Below the pieces are notes generated by a model. It was given only the letters and a program-made list of their open reading frames with translations. It searched no databases and was not told where the DNA came from. From Lachnoclostridium sp. An138 (lineage in GTDB: Bacteria; Bacillota; Clostridia; Lachnospirales; Lachnospiraceae), in contig NZ_NFLF01000007.1 in NCBI RefSeq assembly GCF_002160765.1, positions 62,001-126,000 on the forward strand: a DNA stretch of 64,000 nt, written 5' to 3'. Each line of letters starts with the position of its first letter. Position 1 is the first letter of the stretch. Below are positions 43,267 through 53,751 of this stretch, piece by piece. The position numbers were made by a program, and so were the translations under genes.

Positions 43267-44394
43267 TTACTGCATGACCTTTCCCATAAAATCGCCCAGA
43301 GCTTCCGGCGTCATGGCTCCCACAAAGGCTCCCAGCTCCGCCAGCTGTTCTGCCATCCTCCTGTCATAGGCCGGATTTGCCTCCATATCCAGGGCTGTCA
43401 GGCAGATCAGCCTGGCGCCGCTCTCCATGATTCCCCTGCTCACAGACAGAAGACCGGAAAGGCTTCCGCCCTCACAGAGATCCGATACCAGGACCACCAT
43501 GGTCCTGCGGGGATCTTCAATCAGGGACTCGCAGTACCGCAGAGCGCCTGCGATATAGGTACCCCCGCCCAGCTGAATACTCATCAGCGTTTCCACCGGA
43601 TCATCCAGATGGGCGCTCAAATCCACCACCTGCGTGTCAAAAATCACAAGTCTTGTATCCAGCATGGGAAGCTTCGCGAAGATTCCGGCCATCACGGCGC
43701 TGTGAATGACAGAATCCAGCATGGAGCCGCTTTCGTCCACAGCGATCACCACTCTCCACTGGCTGTATTTCCGGGTACGGCTGCTGAAATAGACCTGTTC
43801 CAGGGAAAGGCGCTTCTGCTCCGGGTCATAATGCTGCAGGTTCCTTCGGATCGTCTTTTTGACGTCCAGATTCCGGATGGATTTCACCGGACTCGGACTG
43901 TTCCGGTCCAGGGTGCCCAGAAGAGAACGGCGGATCTCTTTCTTAAGTTTTTCCGCAATCTCCTCCGCCACCTTCCGCACAATCCGCCGGGCCGTATCCA
44001 GGACCTCGCCCTTCATCAGATGTTTCAGCTGCAAAATCGTTTTCAGAAGCTCCTGATTGGGTTCCAGCTTCTCCAGAACCTCCTTATCCGTCAGAAGCTC
44101 CTTTATCTGATACCGCTCCAGGGCATGCCGTTCCAGAATCTCCACAGTCTCTCTAGGAAACAGGCGCCGGATCTTTGTGATCCAGGTGGCGGCTGTCAGG
44201 CGGCTGGCTTCTGTGCCGCCCTCCCGGCGCACGTCCTCTCCTGCCTCCCGGGAGTAAAGAAAATCCAGGGCATCCTCCAGATCAAAGCAGGAAATCCCAT
44301 TTTCCAGGGTCCCGTCATTTCCAAAGGAAAGCTGATCCTTCGCGTTTTTTCCCAATATCAGCCTCCACCGGTTCAGAATCTCCGTCTCTCTCAT
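43267..44394 (-). CDS. Von Willebrand factor A domain protein (YehP-like)
   Basis: 375 residues. The N-terminal 200 residues are helical and basic. The VWA domain spans about 213-370 with a full metal site: Asp220-x-Ser222-x-Ser224 (VVIAVDESGSM), Thr279 (QLGGGTYI) and Asp305 (LVSDLCEGG). Such VWA proteins pair with MoxR ATPases as substrate adaptors. It begins 14 bp after the stop of the DUF5682 C-terminal piece, with GAGGGGT upstream, and corresponds to YehP. No signal peptide, so cytoplasmic. Confidence 0.9.
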   Translation of the reverse strand: MRETEILNRWRLILGKNAKDQLSFGNDGTLENGISCFDLEDALDFLYSREAGEDVRREGGTEASRLTAATWITKIRRLFPRETVEILERHALERYQIKELLTDKEVLEKLEPNQELLKTILQLKHLMKGEVLDTARRIVRKVAEEIAEKLKKEIRRSLLGTLDRNSPSPVKSIRNLDVKKTIRRNLQHYDPEQKRLSLEQVYFSSRTRKYSQWRVVIAVDESGSMLDSVIHSAVMAGIFAKLPMLDTRLVIFDTQVVDLSAHLDDPVETLMSIQLGGGTYIAGALRYCESLIEDPRRTMVVLVSDLCEGGSLSGLLSVSRGIMESGARLICLTALDMEANPAYDRRMAEQLAELGAFVGAMTPEALGDFMGKVMQ

Positions 44395-44408
44395 CCTGTT
44401 TTACCCCT

Positions 44409-45347
44409 CTATTCTTCCGGTTTGGACACTGCCGGTCCGTTTTTTGTCTGCTTCCGGGCATAGCTGTCCAGCGTCTCTCCATAGGCGTATTCCTCCGGAG
44501 ACGCCTTTCCTTCCAGCAGATCCGCCGCCTTCTTCCCATGGAGAGCCGCGGCCTTCGAAGCAATCCGATCCGTCTCCAGCGGCGTAAAATAACCAAAGGC
44601 CAGACGAAGCTCCGGAAGGAGACGCAGAAACTCCTCTGTGGAAAGGCTTTCCAAAAGCCCGTCGATAAGCTTCAGAAAGTCAGGGCTTACCAGCACAAAA
44701 TCACGGGCTGTAAAAAACAGTCCCCGCAGGAAAGCGGCGCTTTTCGCCCGGGTTTCTTCTGTTCCCTGCATATATCCCCGGGCAGCGGCGCTTATCTGCG
44801 CTCCTCTGTCCGCCCCGCAGCCGTAGAGAATTCCCAGGGCCGCTCCCTCCACAGCGGGATTTAAGGGGCTGCGCTCCAGCATACGCTCCAGAGCTTCCAG
44901 AAACACCGGCCGCATCTCCGCGCAGGAACGCTTCCCGGAGGTCTGGTACAGCGTCCGCAGGCTCTCCATACATTCCTGCCGCCTGTCCTCCCCGGTCTGC
45001 CCCATGAAAGGCAGAAGCTGAATGATTTTCCGGAAACAGGTCCGGATCATATCCTCCAGCTGCAGATTGCCCCGGACCCGGTACAGATCCTGAAGCTCCG
45101 TAAGCATGACCAGCTGGGAAAATCCACCGCTTAAGGAAAAGAAGTCCCCGTCCTCCGCCAGCACCTTCTGAAGATGCTCTCCCATCTGGTCCTGCTCATC
45201 CAAAAGTCCCATCAGAAAGCTCTCTGTCAGAAGCTCTGCCGCCTCCCGGCAGCCTGTGCTTTCCGCAAACCTTCTGCGCAGCAGAGTCCGCACGGCTTCC
45301 TCCACGGTTCCTCCGGCCACGGAAGCATCGATAAGCGCCGCCGTCAC
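44409..45347 (-). CDS. DUF5682 protein (YehM-like), C-terminal piece after in-frame TGA
   Basis: 312 residues if begun at GTG 45347, but the frame is open back to the TGA at 45428-45426 and those 26 codons read like family sequence (RVRELWSYKWSAQVTAALIDAS). It lies in exactly the same frame as the upstream piece, so the two were surely one gene of about 820 codons. No good ribosome site precedes GTG 45347; an AGGAGG lies just after the TGA but has no in-frame start at normal distance. The piece is all-helical (SFLMGLLDEQDQM, YFTPLETDRIASKAAAL) with no catalytic motif. It could be a dead end of a pseudogene, a re-initiated separate chain or a read-through product. Confidence 0.7.
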   Translation of the reverse strand: MTAALIDASVAGGTVEEAVRTLLRRRFAESTGCREAAELLTESFLMGLLDEQDQMGEHLQKVLAEDGDFFSLSGGFSQLVMLTELQDLYRVRGNLQLEDMIRTCFRKIIQLLPFMGQTGEDRRQECMESLRTLYQTSGKRSCAEMRPVFLEALERMLERSPLNPAVEGAALGILYGCGADRGAQISAAARGYMQGTEETRAKSAAFLRGLFFTARDFVLVSPDFLKLIDGLLESLSTEEFLRLLPELRLAFGYFTPLETDRIASKAAALHGKKAADLLEGKASPEEYAYGETLDSYARKQTKNGPAVSKPEE

Positions 45348-45425
45348 CTGGGCCGACCATTTGTAAGACCACAGCTCCCGGACCCGGTTTCTGTCCCTCC
45401 TGCCGGTCAGATCAGATCCCTTTCT

Positions 45426-46871
45426 TCATCTGGCAAAGCCGCAGCCCAGAAATTTCGTCTGATACAGGAAACGGCTCAGACGCAGATGCTTCTCTTTTGC
45501 GAAAATCTCCAGCGTAAGCTGCTGCTCTGCGGTCGAATGGATTTTCAAGCCGAACTGCCCGCACTGCTTTTCAAAATCCGCCAGCAGAGGCGGACGCATG
45601 GCGTCCGCACAGAGCTTCCCCGTCTGAGTTCCGGTGGTAAGCTCCGCCAGAATCCGCAAAGCTCCGTCCGTGGAAATGCTGTACTCTCCTTTTACAAAAG
45701 AAGACAGCGCGCTGTCCCGAAGCTCGTAGATCCCCGGACTTTTCTTTCCCCGGAGGGCCGCCAGACCCTTCGCCATGGAAAAAGCGCAGATCTCATCGTA
45801 AGCCGATACGCTCTCCTCTTTTCCCCTTGCCTGCTTTCCCGCCGACGCCAGAAAATGCAGCAGCGTATCCTCATAGACCTCTTCCGGCTCCAGTCCGGCC
45901 TCCAGCCGCTTCCAGACCTGATGATAAAAGCCGGGAGACTGCATGCCGCTGGCATAGCCGTTCAGAGCGTCTGCCGCCTCCATGGAATAGGCCATGGGAT
46001 AGACAGACTGCAGAGCCGGATCGATTTTGTGAAGCCGGACCGGAGTTCCTTTAAAGCGCAGCCCCGGTCCATCCTCTCTTTTCTCCAGCAGCTGCCCCAG
46101 GCCCCAGGTATGGAAGCCTCCCGTCACCACCAGAACTCTGCTGTACTCCCCGGAAGCCCCGGCGATCTGCTCCGCCATATACCGTTCCCGCAGAAGACAG
46201 CCGTCCTCCGCAAGCTCCTCCCGGGGCGTATACAGCCTGGACAGGCCGCAGTACAGAAGCATCTGATGGACAAACACAGACGTATCCACAGAAAGCCCCT
46301 GTATTTCGAAATATTTCTCCCAGAACTCTTCAAATTCCCGGACCCCTGTCCGTTCGCAGAGAAGTTCAAAATACCGGCTTCTGCTCAGAAGATAGTCGTC
46401 ATTGTAAGTCTGCTTCTCTCCTTCCTTCCGGATGCCTTTGTTCCTGGCAGTCCCCGCCAGGATCTCCATATAAGGCAGATCGATAAAACGGGCCGGAATC
46501 CCCTTCCGATCCACCTCCTTCAGAGCCGTCAGCTCGGGAGAGCAGTCCAGAAACGGATAATAGCACTTGTAATCTTCCTTTTTCTCACTGATCAGGCCTG
46601 TCTTATCCTGATAGGCGTAATACAAAGCCAGAGGCGGCTGCGTCTCCTCATGGGTGAGCACCGGAATCAGGTGCTGCGCGTTCTCCGGCCCCTCAATCAG
46701 AATGCAGTCCGGCCGGTAAGCCTTTATGGCCTTCTGCAGGTGAAAAGAACAGACCGGACTGTGGTGGCGCACTGGGAAATACAGCACTCCTCCGGTCAGA
46801 TCGTACTCCGTCCCCGGAGCAATGACGTTCTCTATCTCAGGTATTTCCTGGCCGCATAGTAGCTGCTCCAT
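45426..46871 (-). CDS. DUF5682 protein (YehM-like), N-terminal piece ending at in-frame TGA
   Basis: 481 residues. Family motifs are FPVRHHSPVCSFHLQKAIKAYRPDCILIEGPENAQ (about 32-66), ALYYAYQDKTGL, PARFIDLPYMEI and VLVVTGGFHTWGL. Fold and activity are unknown, but the conserved RHHSP, EGP and GGFH motifs look like an active site, somewhat like TraB/ChaN-type metal hydrolases. The frame stops at TGA 45428-45426 and then continues open in the same frame for 338 more codons. It starts inside the last 40 bases of the MoxR gene, as expected for coupled partners. Compared with the E. coli relative YehM, one undivided protein was expected. Confidence 0.8.
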   Translation of the reverse strand: MEQLLCGQEIPEIENVIAPGTEYDLTGGVLYFPVRHHSPVCSFHLQKAIKAYRPDCILIEGPENAQHLIPVLTHEETQPPLALYYAYQDKTGLISEKKEDYKCYYPFLDCSPELTALKEVDRKGIPARFIDLPYMEILAGTARNKGIRKEGEKQTYNDDYLLSRSRYFELLCERTGVREFEEFWEKYFEIQGLSVDTSVFVHQMLLYCGLSRLYTPREELAEDGCLLRERYMAEQIAGASGEYSRVLVVTGGFHTWGLGQLLEKREDGPGLRFKGTPVRLHKIDPALQSVYPMAYSMEAADALNGYASGMQSPGFYHQVWKRLEAGLEPEEVYEDTLLHFLASAGKQARGKEESVSAYDEICAFSMAKGLAALRGKKSPGIYELRDSALSSFVKGEYSISTDGALRILAELTTGTQTGKLCADAMRPPLLADFEKQCGQFGLKIHSTAEQQLTLEIFAKEKHLRLSRFLYQTKFLGCGFAR

Positions 46872-47947
46872 AAGCCGCCCTCTTTTCCTCCCTTGTCCCG
46901 GATCACCGTCTCAAAATAACCCCGGAGCTTCTCCAGATCATCGCCATTTTCCTTCTGTACGGCTCCCACCAGGTTCTGGACCAGGCAGCCCATATCCATC
47001 CGGGAATCCCCGTAATAATAAGCTGTCAGCATGGTCTGGTAATAGACCGACACCGCTTCCGCCGTGCTCATGACTACCGAAGGCCTGTCAATCCGGTGTC
47101 CCATGGAAGAAACGCCTTCCCGCAGCTCATGATAGGTGGAAGCCAGAATTTCCGCCACATCCTCATCCGGCTCCATCTCAATCTGATTCTCCCGGGCCAG
47201 CTCTTCCACCTCATTTAAAATGATCTGCTTTTCCAGGGTCACATCCCGGACCGGCATCACGGTCTCAAAATTAAAGCGGCGTTTCAGGGCGCTGCTCATC
47301 TCATTGACGCCCTTATCCCTGGTATTGGCTGTACCTATCACGTTAAAGCCGGCTTTGGCGAAAAGAAGCCCCTCCTCCCCCAGCTCCGGCACGTTCAGAA
47401 CCTTATCGCTTAAGACACTGATCAGACTGTCCTGAATCTCCGCAGGCGTTCTGGTAATCTCCTCAAAACGGGTCAGAATTCCCTGCTCCATGCCCACATA
47501 CAGAGGCGACGGCACCAGAGCCTCCCGGGAGGGTCCCTTCGCCAGCAGAAGCGCATAGTTCCAGCTGTATTTGATCATGTCCTCTGTGGTGCCCGCCGTG
47601 CCCTGAATCGTATTCATGCTGGTGCCGCTGATAGCCGCGGATAAAAGCTCTGACAGCATGGTCTTTGCCGTTCCCGGCTCTCCCACCAGCATCAGGCCCC
47701 GGCTTCCCGCCAGCGTGATAATGCACCGCTCCACCAGAGCGTCGTTGCCCAGATATTTTTTCCGTATTCTTATTTCCCGCCCGTTCCAGAAAAGCGGCTC
47801 CCTGCTTCCCAGAATAAAGGTGCGCACTGCCTTCGGCGACAGCTTCCAGTTCAGAGGCTTCCGGTCTGTATCCAGCGCCTGCAGAGCCTCCAGTTCCTCC
47901 CGGTAACGCGCCTCCACCGGAGGCTTTAACTCTGTTTTGTAATCCAT
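46832..47947 (-). CDS. MoxR-family AAA+ ATPase (YehL-like)
   Basis: 371 residues. Walker A GEPGTAKT is at 89-96. GILTRFEEITRTPAEIQDSLISVLSDK holds the Walker B and following MoxR insert, with Glu pair in FEEI. NVIGTANTRDKGVNEMSSALKRRFNFE carries sensor 1 and the arginine finger; GHRIDRPSVVMSTAEAVSVYY is the sensor 2 helix. A 65-residue N-terminal extension precedes the ATPase core. MoxR proteins form hexamers that, with a VWA partner, remodel or activate target proteins. It starts 13 bp after the small acidic protein gene and overlaps the DUF5682 gene. Confidence 0.92.
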   Translation of the reverse strand: MDYKTELKPPVEARYREELEALQALDTDRKPLNWKLSPKAVRTFILGSREPLFWNGREIRIRKKYLGNDALVERCIITLAGSRGLMLVGEPGTAKTMLSELLSAAISGTSMNTIQGTAGTTEDMIKYSWNYALLLAKGPSREALVPSPLYVGMEQGILTRFEEITRTPAEIQDSLISVLSDKVLNVPELGEEGLLFAKAGFNVIGTANTRDKGVNEMSSALKRRFNFETVMPVRDVTLEKQIILNEVEELARENQIEMEPDEDVAEILASTYHELREGVSSMGHRIDRPSVVMSTAEAVSVYYQTMLTAYYYGDSRMDMGCLVQNLVGAVQKENGDDLEKLRGYFETVIRDKGGKEGGLWSSYYAARKYLR

Positions 47948-47960
47948 GTCGTTTCTCCCG

Positions 47961-48212
47961 TTATTGCCAGCTGTCCATCATCTCTATCAGCTTCGTCTCA
48001 TAGTCCCCCAGCACTTCCTCCTGCCGGCCCCCGTGCTGCAGATTCATCTCCACGCCCCATTCGCCATCCTCTTCAAATTCCCAGATATGGTAGGGGACGC
48101 CCCGATAGGAAAAATCCACGCTTCCGCAGCCATCCTCCTCATGATATTCATATTCCCAGCCCTTTTCTTCCAGATAAGCGCGCACGCGCAGCAGCCGTTC
48201 TGTCTGTTCCAT
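47961..48212 (-). CDS. Small acidic protein, first gene of the yeh-like operon
   Basis: 83 residues from ATG 48212 with AAGGAG upstream; the open frame to 48269 adds a very basic stretch without a site. The text LLRVRAYLEEKGWEYEYHEEDGCGSVDFSYRGVPYHIWEFEEDGEWGVEMNL predicts one alpha-beta-beta unit rich in aromatic and acidic residues. No named family was recognised. It is 13 bp upstream of the MoxR gene and shares its promoter, so it is likely a regulator or small partner of the complex. Confidence 0.75.
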   Translation of the reverse strand: MEQTERLLRVRAYLEEKGWEYEYHEEDGCGSVDFSYRGVPYHIWEFEEDGEWGVEMNLQHGGRQEEVLGDYETKLIEMMDSWQ

Positions 48213-48300
48213 TCTCGTTCTCCTTCTTCCGGCGCTGTTTTTCCGTCTGCCGGATGCTTTGTCCTCCATCTGCCTGTCATAAACATATGGCGTTTCTTAT

Positions 48301-48329
48301 AGCATACGTAATTTCCACGGACACGTCAA
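48301..48329 (-). promoter_or_regulatory. Promoter of the yeh-like operon
   Basis: Minus-strand TTGACG (48329-48324), 17 bp, TATGCT (48306-48301), about 90 bp before the first gene. No other promoter was seen until alaS, so six genes over 11 kb may share it. Confidence 0.65.
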
Positions 48330-48336
48330 GAATAAT

Positions 48337-48383
48337 CAAAAGCCGGGGAGTACAGACTTCATTTCCATACTTCCCGGCTTTTC
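48337..48383 (-). terminator. dnaJ terminator
   Basis: AAAAGCCGGGGAGTA (48338-48352) pairs with TACTTCCCGGCTTTT (48367-48381) with one mismatch. It lies 42 bp after the dnaJ stop. Confidence 0.85.
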
Positions 48384-48424
48384 CGGTTCTGTCATATTCC
48401 AATTTGTTTTCCGGCTTCTGCGCT

Positions 48425-49594
48425 TTATTCATCCAGCGCTTCTTTTACCTTATCAAAAAAATTCTTTTTGCCCTTTCCTGACTTTCCGCCGCCCTTCGGA
48501 CCCGTGCCATTGACCGCTTCGTCATAGGCTCTGAGAGCCTCTTTTGCTTCTCTGTTCAGGTCTGTCGGCACCTGTACCACCAGGGTCACATAATGATCGC
48601 CGCGCACATTTTTATTGCGGACAGAGGGCACGCCCTTGCCTTTCAGACGGACACGGGTGTCGGTCTGGGTGCCTGGCTTCACATCGTACTCTACCTCGCC
48701 GTCCACGGTCTTGATGCGCACAGTACCGCCCAAAGCAGCCGTCACAAAGCTGATGGGAGCTGTAGAATAGATATTCATATCCTGGCGCTGGAAAATCGGA
48801 TGGCGGGCTACAATGACCTCTACCAGCAAATCGCCTCTGGGGCCTCCGTTCACTCCTGGTTCTCCCTTGCCTCTTAAGCGGACGCTCTGTCCGTTGTCCA
48901 CGCCTGCGGGGATAGATACGGAAATTTTCTTTTTGTTTGCAATATAGCCGGTTCCGTAACAGTCCGGACATTTTTCCTTGATGATTTTACCGGTTCCATT
49001 ACAGTCCGGACAGGTGCGCACATTCTGCACCATACCGAACAGGGACTGCTGGGTATAGACCACCTGCCCCTTGCCTCCGCACTTGGGACAGGTCACCGGA
49101 GATGTGCCCGGCTTCGCTCCCGTGCCGTGGCAGCTGGTACACTCATCTTTCAGGGTCAGCTCCAGCTCCTTCTCACAGCCGAATACAGCCTCCTCAAAGG
49201 TAATACGGACCTGAGTACGGATATTGGCTCCCTGCATGGGGCCGTTATTTGCTCTTCTGCTGCGGCCGCCTCCAAAGAGATCACCAAAGATATCTCCGAA
49301 GATATCTCCCATATCCGCTCCGGTGAAATCAAAGCCGCCAAAGCCGCTGCCTCCTGCGCCTCCCTCAAATGCCGCATGGCCAAACTGATCGTACTGGCGG
49401 CGTTTCTCCGGATCGCTTAAGACTGCGTAAGCCTCGGATGCTTCTTTAAATTTCGCCTCCGCTTCCTTGTCGCCGGGGTTCATGTCCGGATGATATTTTT
49501 TTGCCAGCTGGCGGTATGCCTTTTTGATCGCAGCGTCATCTGCATTTTTATCTACGCCCAGAACCTCGTAGTAATCTCTTTTCTGCTCTGCCAT
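48425..49594 (-). CDS. dnaJ: Chaperone protein DnaJ
   Basis: 389 residues from ATG 49594; an in-frame extension to 49627 is not needed. J domain with YHPDMNPGD, a Gly/Phe-rich linker ([26 protein letters not shown]), four CxxCxGxG zinc repeats ([32 protein letters not shown]) and two C-terminal substrate domains. It stimulates DnaK and holds unfolded clients. It is last in hrcA-grpE-dnaK-dnaJ, 150 bp after dnaK, with two hairpins in the gap. Confidence 0.97.
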   Translation of the reverse strand: MAEQKRDYYEVLGVDKNADDAAIKKAYRQLAKKYHPDMNPGDKEAEAKFKEASEAYAVLSDPEKRRQYDQFGHAAFEGGAGGSGFGGFDFTGADMGDIFGDIFGDLFGGGRSRRANNGPMQGANIRTQVRITFEEAVFGCEKELELTLKDECTSCHGTGAKPGTSPVTCPKCGGKGQVVYTQQSLFGMVQNVRTCPDCNGTGKIIKEKCPDCYGTGYIANKKKISVSIPAGVDNGQSVRLRGKGEPGVNGGPRGDLLVEVIVARHPIFQRQDMNIYSTAPISFVTAALGGTVRIKTVDGEVEYDVKPGTQTDTRVRLKGKGVPSVRNKNVRGDHYVTLVVQVPTDLNREAKEALRAYDEAVNGTGPKGGGKSGKGKKNFFDKVKEALDE

Positions 49595-49635
49595 TCCTTC
49601 AACTTCCTCTTCTTTGTTACTAGTCACGCAAATAC

Positions 49636-49732
49636 CCAGGGAAAGCCCTCAGATACTCTGATTCATTTTCCCTGGATATTCATTATACACCTGAATCTGT
49701 GTGAAACAACATAACTCTCTGAAATTTCACAC
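49636..49732 (-). repeat. Two hairpins in the dnaK-dnaJ gap
   Basis: On the minus strand TTTCACAC/GTGTGAAA (49725-49732 with 49699-49706) comes first, then CCAGGGAAA/TTTCCCTGG (49667-49675 with 49636-49644). Both stems are perfect, 8 and 9 bp. Neither has a clear T run. They may set mRNA processing or the ratio of DnaJ to DnaK. Confidence 0.6.
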
Positions 49733-49744
49733 GATTTCTTTATT

Positions 49745-51652
<1,908 letters not shown>

Positions 51653-51705
51653 CTAATTTCATGAATTTATCTATATGGAAATGAGCTTTCACTCACTGCC
51701 TTCTT

Positions 51706-52368
51706 TTAATTGGCCACCTTTACCATACTGTGGCGGATGACCGTATCCCTGTACATATAGCCCTTCTGGAATTCCTCGGCTACCACATTTTCACCGAGCT
51801 CCTCATCCTCCACATGCATCACTGCATTGTGGTAATTCGGGTCGAACTCCTCACCAACGGCTTCAATGGGCGTCACGCCCAGGTCCGTCAGAATCGTCAT
51901 CAGCTGGCGGTATACCTTTTCCATCCCGTCAATCACCGGATCAGATTTCTGATCCTCCGGCACGGATGCCAGGCCGCGCTCAAAGTTATCTACCACCGGA
52001 AGGATTTTCTCAATCACATCTTTCGCTCCCACTTCATACATATGGGATTTTTCCTTTTCGGTGCGCTTGCGGAAGTTATCGAATTCAGCCATCTGCCGCT
52101 TTACACGGTCCTCCAGCTCTTCGATCCGTTCTTCCCATTTCTCTTTTTTCTTTTTCTTCTTCATTTTTTCAGGCTCCTCACTGGCTTCCTCCGGCTGTTC
52201 CTCTGGGGCAGCCTCTTCGGAAGTCGCTCCGCCTTCTGTTTCCTGCTCTCCGGATACTTCCTCCGTCTTCACGGCTTCTTCCTGTTCTGCCGTCTCCCGG
52301 TCCTCCGAAGTTTTTTCAGCCTCCGGCTTTTCCTCCCGGAGCTCTTCCTGTTTCATTTCTTTTTCCAC
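51706..52368 (-). CDS. grpE: Nucleotide exchange factor GrpE
   Basis: 220 residues. An N-terminal Glu-rich low-complexity region (about 1-75) is longer than in many GrpE proteins. A coiled coil follows (about 75-115, WEERIEELEDRVKRQMAEFDNFRKRTEKEKSH), then the beta domain with VIEKILPVVDNFERGL and GVTPIEAVGEEFDPNYHNAVMHVEDEELGENVVAEEFQKGYMYRDTVIRHSMVKVAN. It releases ADP from DnaK. It starts 16 bp after hrcA. Confidence 0.96.
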   Translation of the reverse strand: MEKEMKQEELREEKPEAEKTSEDRETAEQEEAVKTEEVSGEQETEGGATSEEAAPEEQPEEASEEPEKMKKKKKKEKWEERIEELEDRVKRQMAEFDNFRKRTEKEKSHMYEVGAKDVIEKILPVVDNFERGLASVPEDQKSDPVIDGMEKVYRQLMTILTDLGVTPIEAVGEEFDPNYHNAVMHVEDEELGENVVAEEFQKGYMYRDTVIRHSMVKVAN

Positions 52369-52384
52369 GGGTCGTTACCCCTTT

Positions 52385-53422
52385 CTATCCCTTCTTTTTG
52401 TTGTTATATATTTCATCCAGCTGCTCGGTCAGTGTCTTCAGCGTCTTCAGAACGTTCTCATAATCCATTCGCTTCGGACCTATGATACCGATCGTTCCCT
52501 GAAGTCCTTCGCCTAATTCATAGGTCGCAGTCACTACGCTGCAGTCTTTCATAGCCTGAATCGGTGATTCCTGTCCGATGTACACCTGGATGCCTTTGTT
52601 GTCGCTGTTTTCCAGAGTCTGATTCACCAGGTCGGTCAGCTCCTGCTTCTCTTCAAAGGTACTGATGATTTCGCTGGCCTTTCCCTTATCGGAAAGTTCC
52701 GGATACCGGAATATGTTCGTGGCGCCCGAGGTATAAATCTTCACCTCATCTTCCGAATGAATCACTTCCGCTACCGCGTCGATGACGCTGGCTATCAGCT
52801 CGCTGTGAATGCCCGCCTGCTGCTTCAGGCTCTGAATCATGGCCAAATTGATCTCTTCTATCGAAAGGCCGTTCAGCACGCTGTTCAGCAGAATGTTGAG
52901 CTTCAGCACGGTCTCCTGATCCAGTTCTTCCGTCACATCAATGATCTTGTTTCTTACAAGATTCCCATCTATCATAATAACGGCGAGAATCTGTGTGGAG
53001 TTCACCTTGGAAAGCTGTATAAATTTCAGCTTATTTCCCTTCAGGGCCGGAGCGGATACAAGCGTCGCGTAATTTGTGTTCGCCGCCAGGACCTTCACCA
53101 CCTGCTGAAGCATCTGCTCCAGCTTGTCGGTACGCTCCAGCATCAGATCTTTGAATTCCTGGACCTCCTGATCCTTGCTCTCCAGAATATGATCCACATA
53201 CAGGCGGTACCCTTTATCAGAAGGAATTCTTCCGGCTGAAGTATGCGGCTGGATAATGTATCCCATCTCCTCCAGATCAGACATCTCATTGCGAATCGTG
53301 GCAGAACTCAGATTCAGGTCTGAATACTTGGAAATCGTCCGGGAACCTACCGGCTCTCCCGTCTCCATATAAGTACGGATGATAGCGTATAAAATTTTCT
53401 GTTTTCTCTCATCCAGTTCCAT
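52385..53422 (-). CDS. hrcA: Heat-inducible transcription repressor HrcA
   Basis: 345 residues. The N-terminal winged helix is LDERKQKILYAIIRTYMETGEPVGSRTISKYSDLNLSSATIRNEMSDLEEMGYIIQPHTSAGRIPSDKGYRLYVD. A GAF-like middle and the C-terminal LGEGLQGTIGIIGPKRMDYENVLKTLKTLTEQL match HrcA throughout. It binds CIRCE and is kept active by GroEL. It is first in the operon, which has a perfect CIRCE 39-65 bp upstream. Confidence 0.97.
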   Translation of the reverse strand: MELDERKQKILYAIIRTYMETGEPVGSRTISKYSDLNLSSATIRNEMSDLEEMGYIIQPHTSAGRIPSDKGYRLYVDHILESKDQEVQEFKDLMLERTDKLEQMLQQVVKVLAANTNYATLVSAPALKGNKLKFIQLSKVNSTQILAVIMIDGNLVRNKIIDVTEELDQETVLKLNILLNSVLNGLSIEEINLAMIQSLKQQAGIHSELIASVIDAVAEVIHSEDEVKIYTSGATNIFRYPELSDKGKASEIISTFEEKQELTDLVNQTLENSDNKGIQVYIGQESPIQAMKDCSVVTATYELGEGLQGTIGIIGPKRMDYENVLKTLKTLTEQLDEIYNNKKKG

Positions 53423-53460
53423 ACCGCCGCTTCACCTTCTTTTCCATCTGGTTTTCTCTA

Positions 53461-53520
53461 TTAGCACTCGGCCCCTCTGAGTGCTAACATTAAAATATCA
53501 CTATGACTTCCTTTTGTCAA
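53461..53520 (-). promoter_or_regulatory. CIRCE operator and hrcA operon promoter
   Basis: TTAGCACTC (53461-53469), 9 bp, GAGTGCTAA (53479-53487): an exact CIRCE. Just upstream on the minus strand lies TTGACA (53520-53515), 17 bp, TATTTT (53497-53492). The operator covers the transcription start, so HrcA binding blocks initiation and gives autoregulation of the chaperone operon. Confidence 0.96.
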
Positions 53521-53590
53521 CCCTGTTTCTCAATTTTTTTATATTTCATCCTTTGTTTATATTTTTCATTTTATTTTTAGAAAAAAATAC

Positions 53591-53619
53591 TTGCATTTTT
53601 AAAATAATGGTGGTATACC
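53591..53619 (+). promoter_or_regulatory. clpB promoter
   Basis: TTGCAT (53591-53596), 17 bp, TATACC (53614-53619). No CIRCE or CtsR-type heptad repeat was seen beside it. The start of transcription would be about 168 nt before the clpB ATG. Confidence 0.6.
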
Positions 53620-53635
53620 CTAAATTAGAAAGAAT

Positions 53636-53751
53636 AAGGCCCTTTATCAGATAGGAAACTATCCGGTAACGGGTCTTCTTTTGATGTCTCCGCAGTTTTC
53701 CGAAACAGGTTTGAGACAGGATTTCCAGTCATGTTTTCGAACCGGAGACAT
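53636..53751 (+). promoter_or_regulatory. Structured clpB leader with terminator-like hairpin
   Basis: AAGGCCC (53636-53642) pairs with GGGTCTT (53671-53677) around an inner GATAG-GAAA-CTATC hairpin, and CTTTT follows, like an attenuator. Downstream ATGTCTCCG (53684-53692) and CGGAGACAT (53743-53751) can pair as a second long hairpin. The TATA-rich stretch at 53754-53776 may be a second promoter for clpB. Confidence 0.5.

Noticed and set aside
45426-45450. Selenocysteine at the DUF5682 TGA
   Set aside because: Only a weak hairpin follows the TGA and no sel genes are in the window; kept as an option but not claimed.
45174-46859. 561-codon plus-strand open frame opposite the DUF5682 gene
   Set aside because: Low-complexity Arg/Leu/Pro/Gln text typical of a reverse frame; the opposite strand has clear family motifs and operon overlaps.
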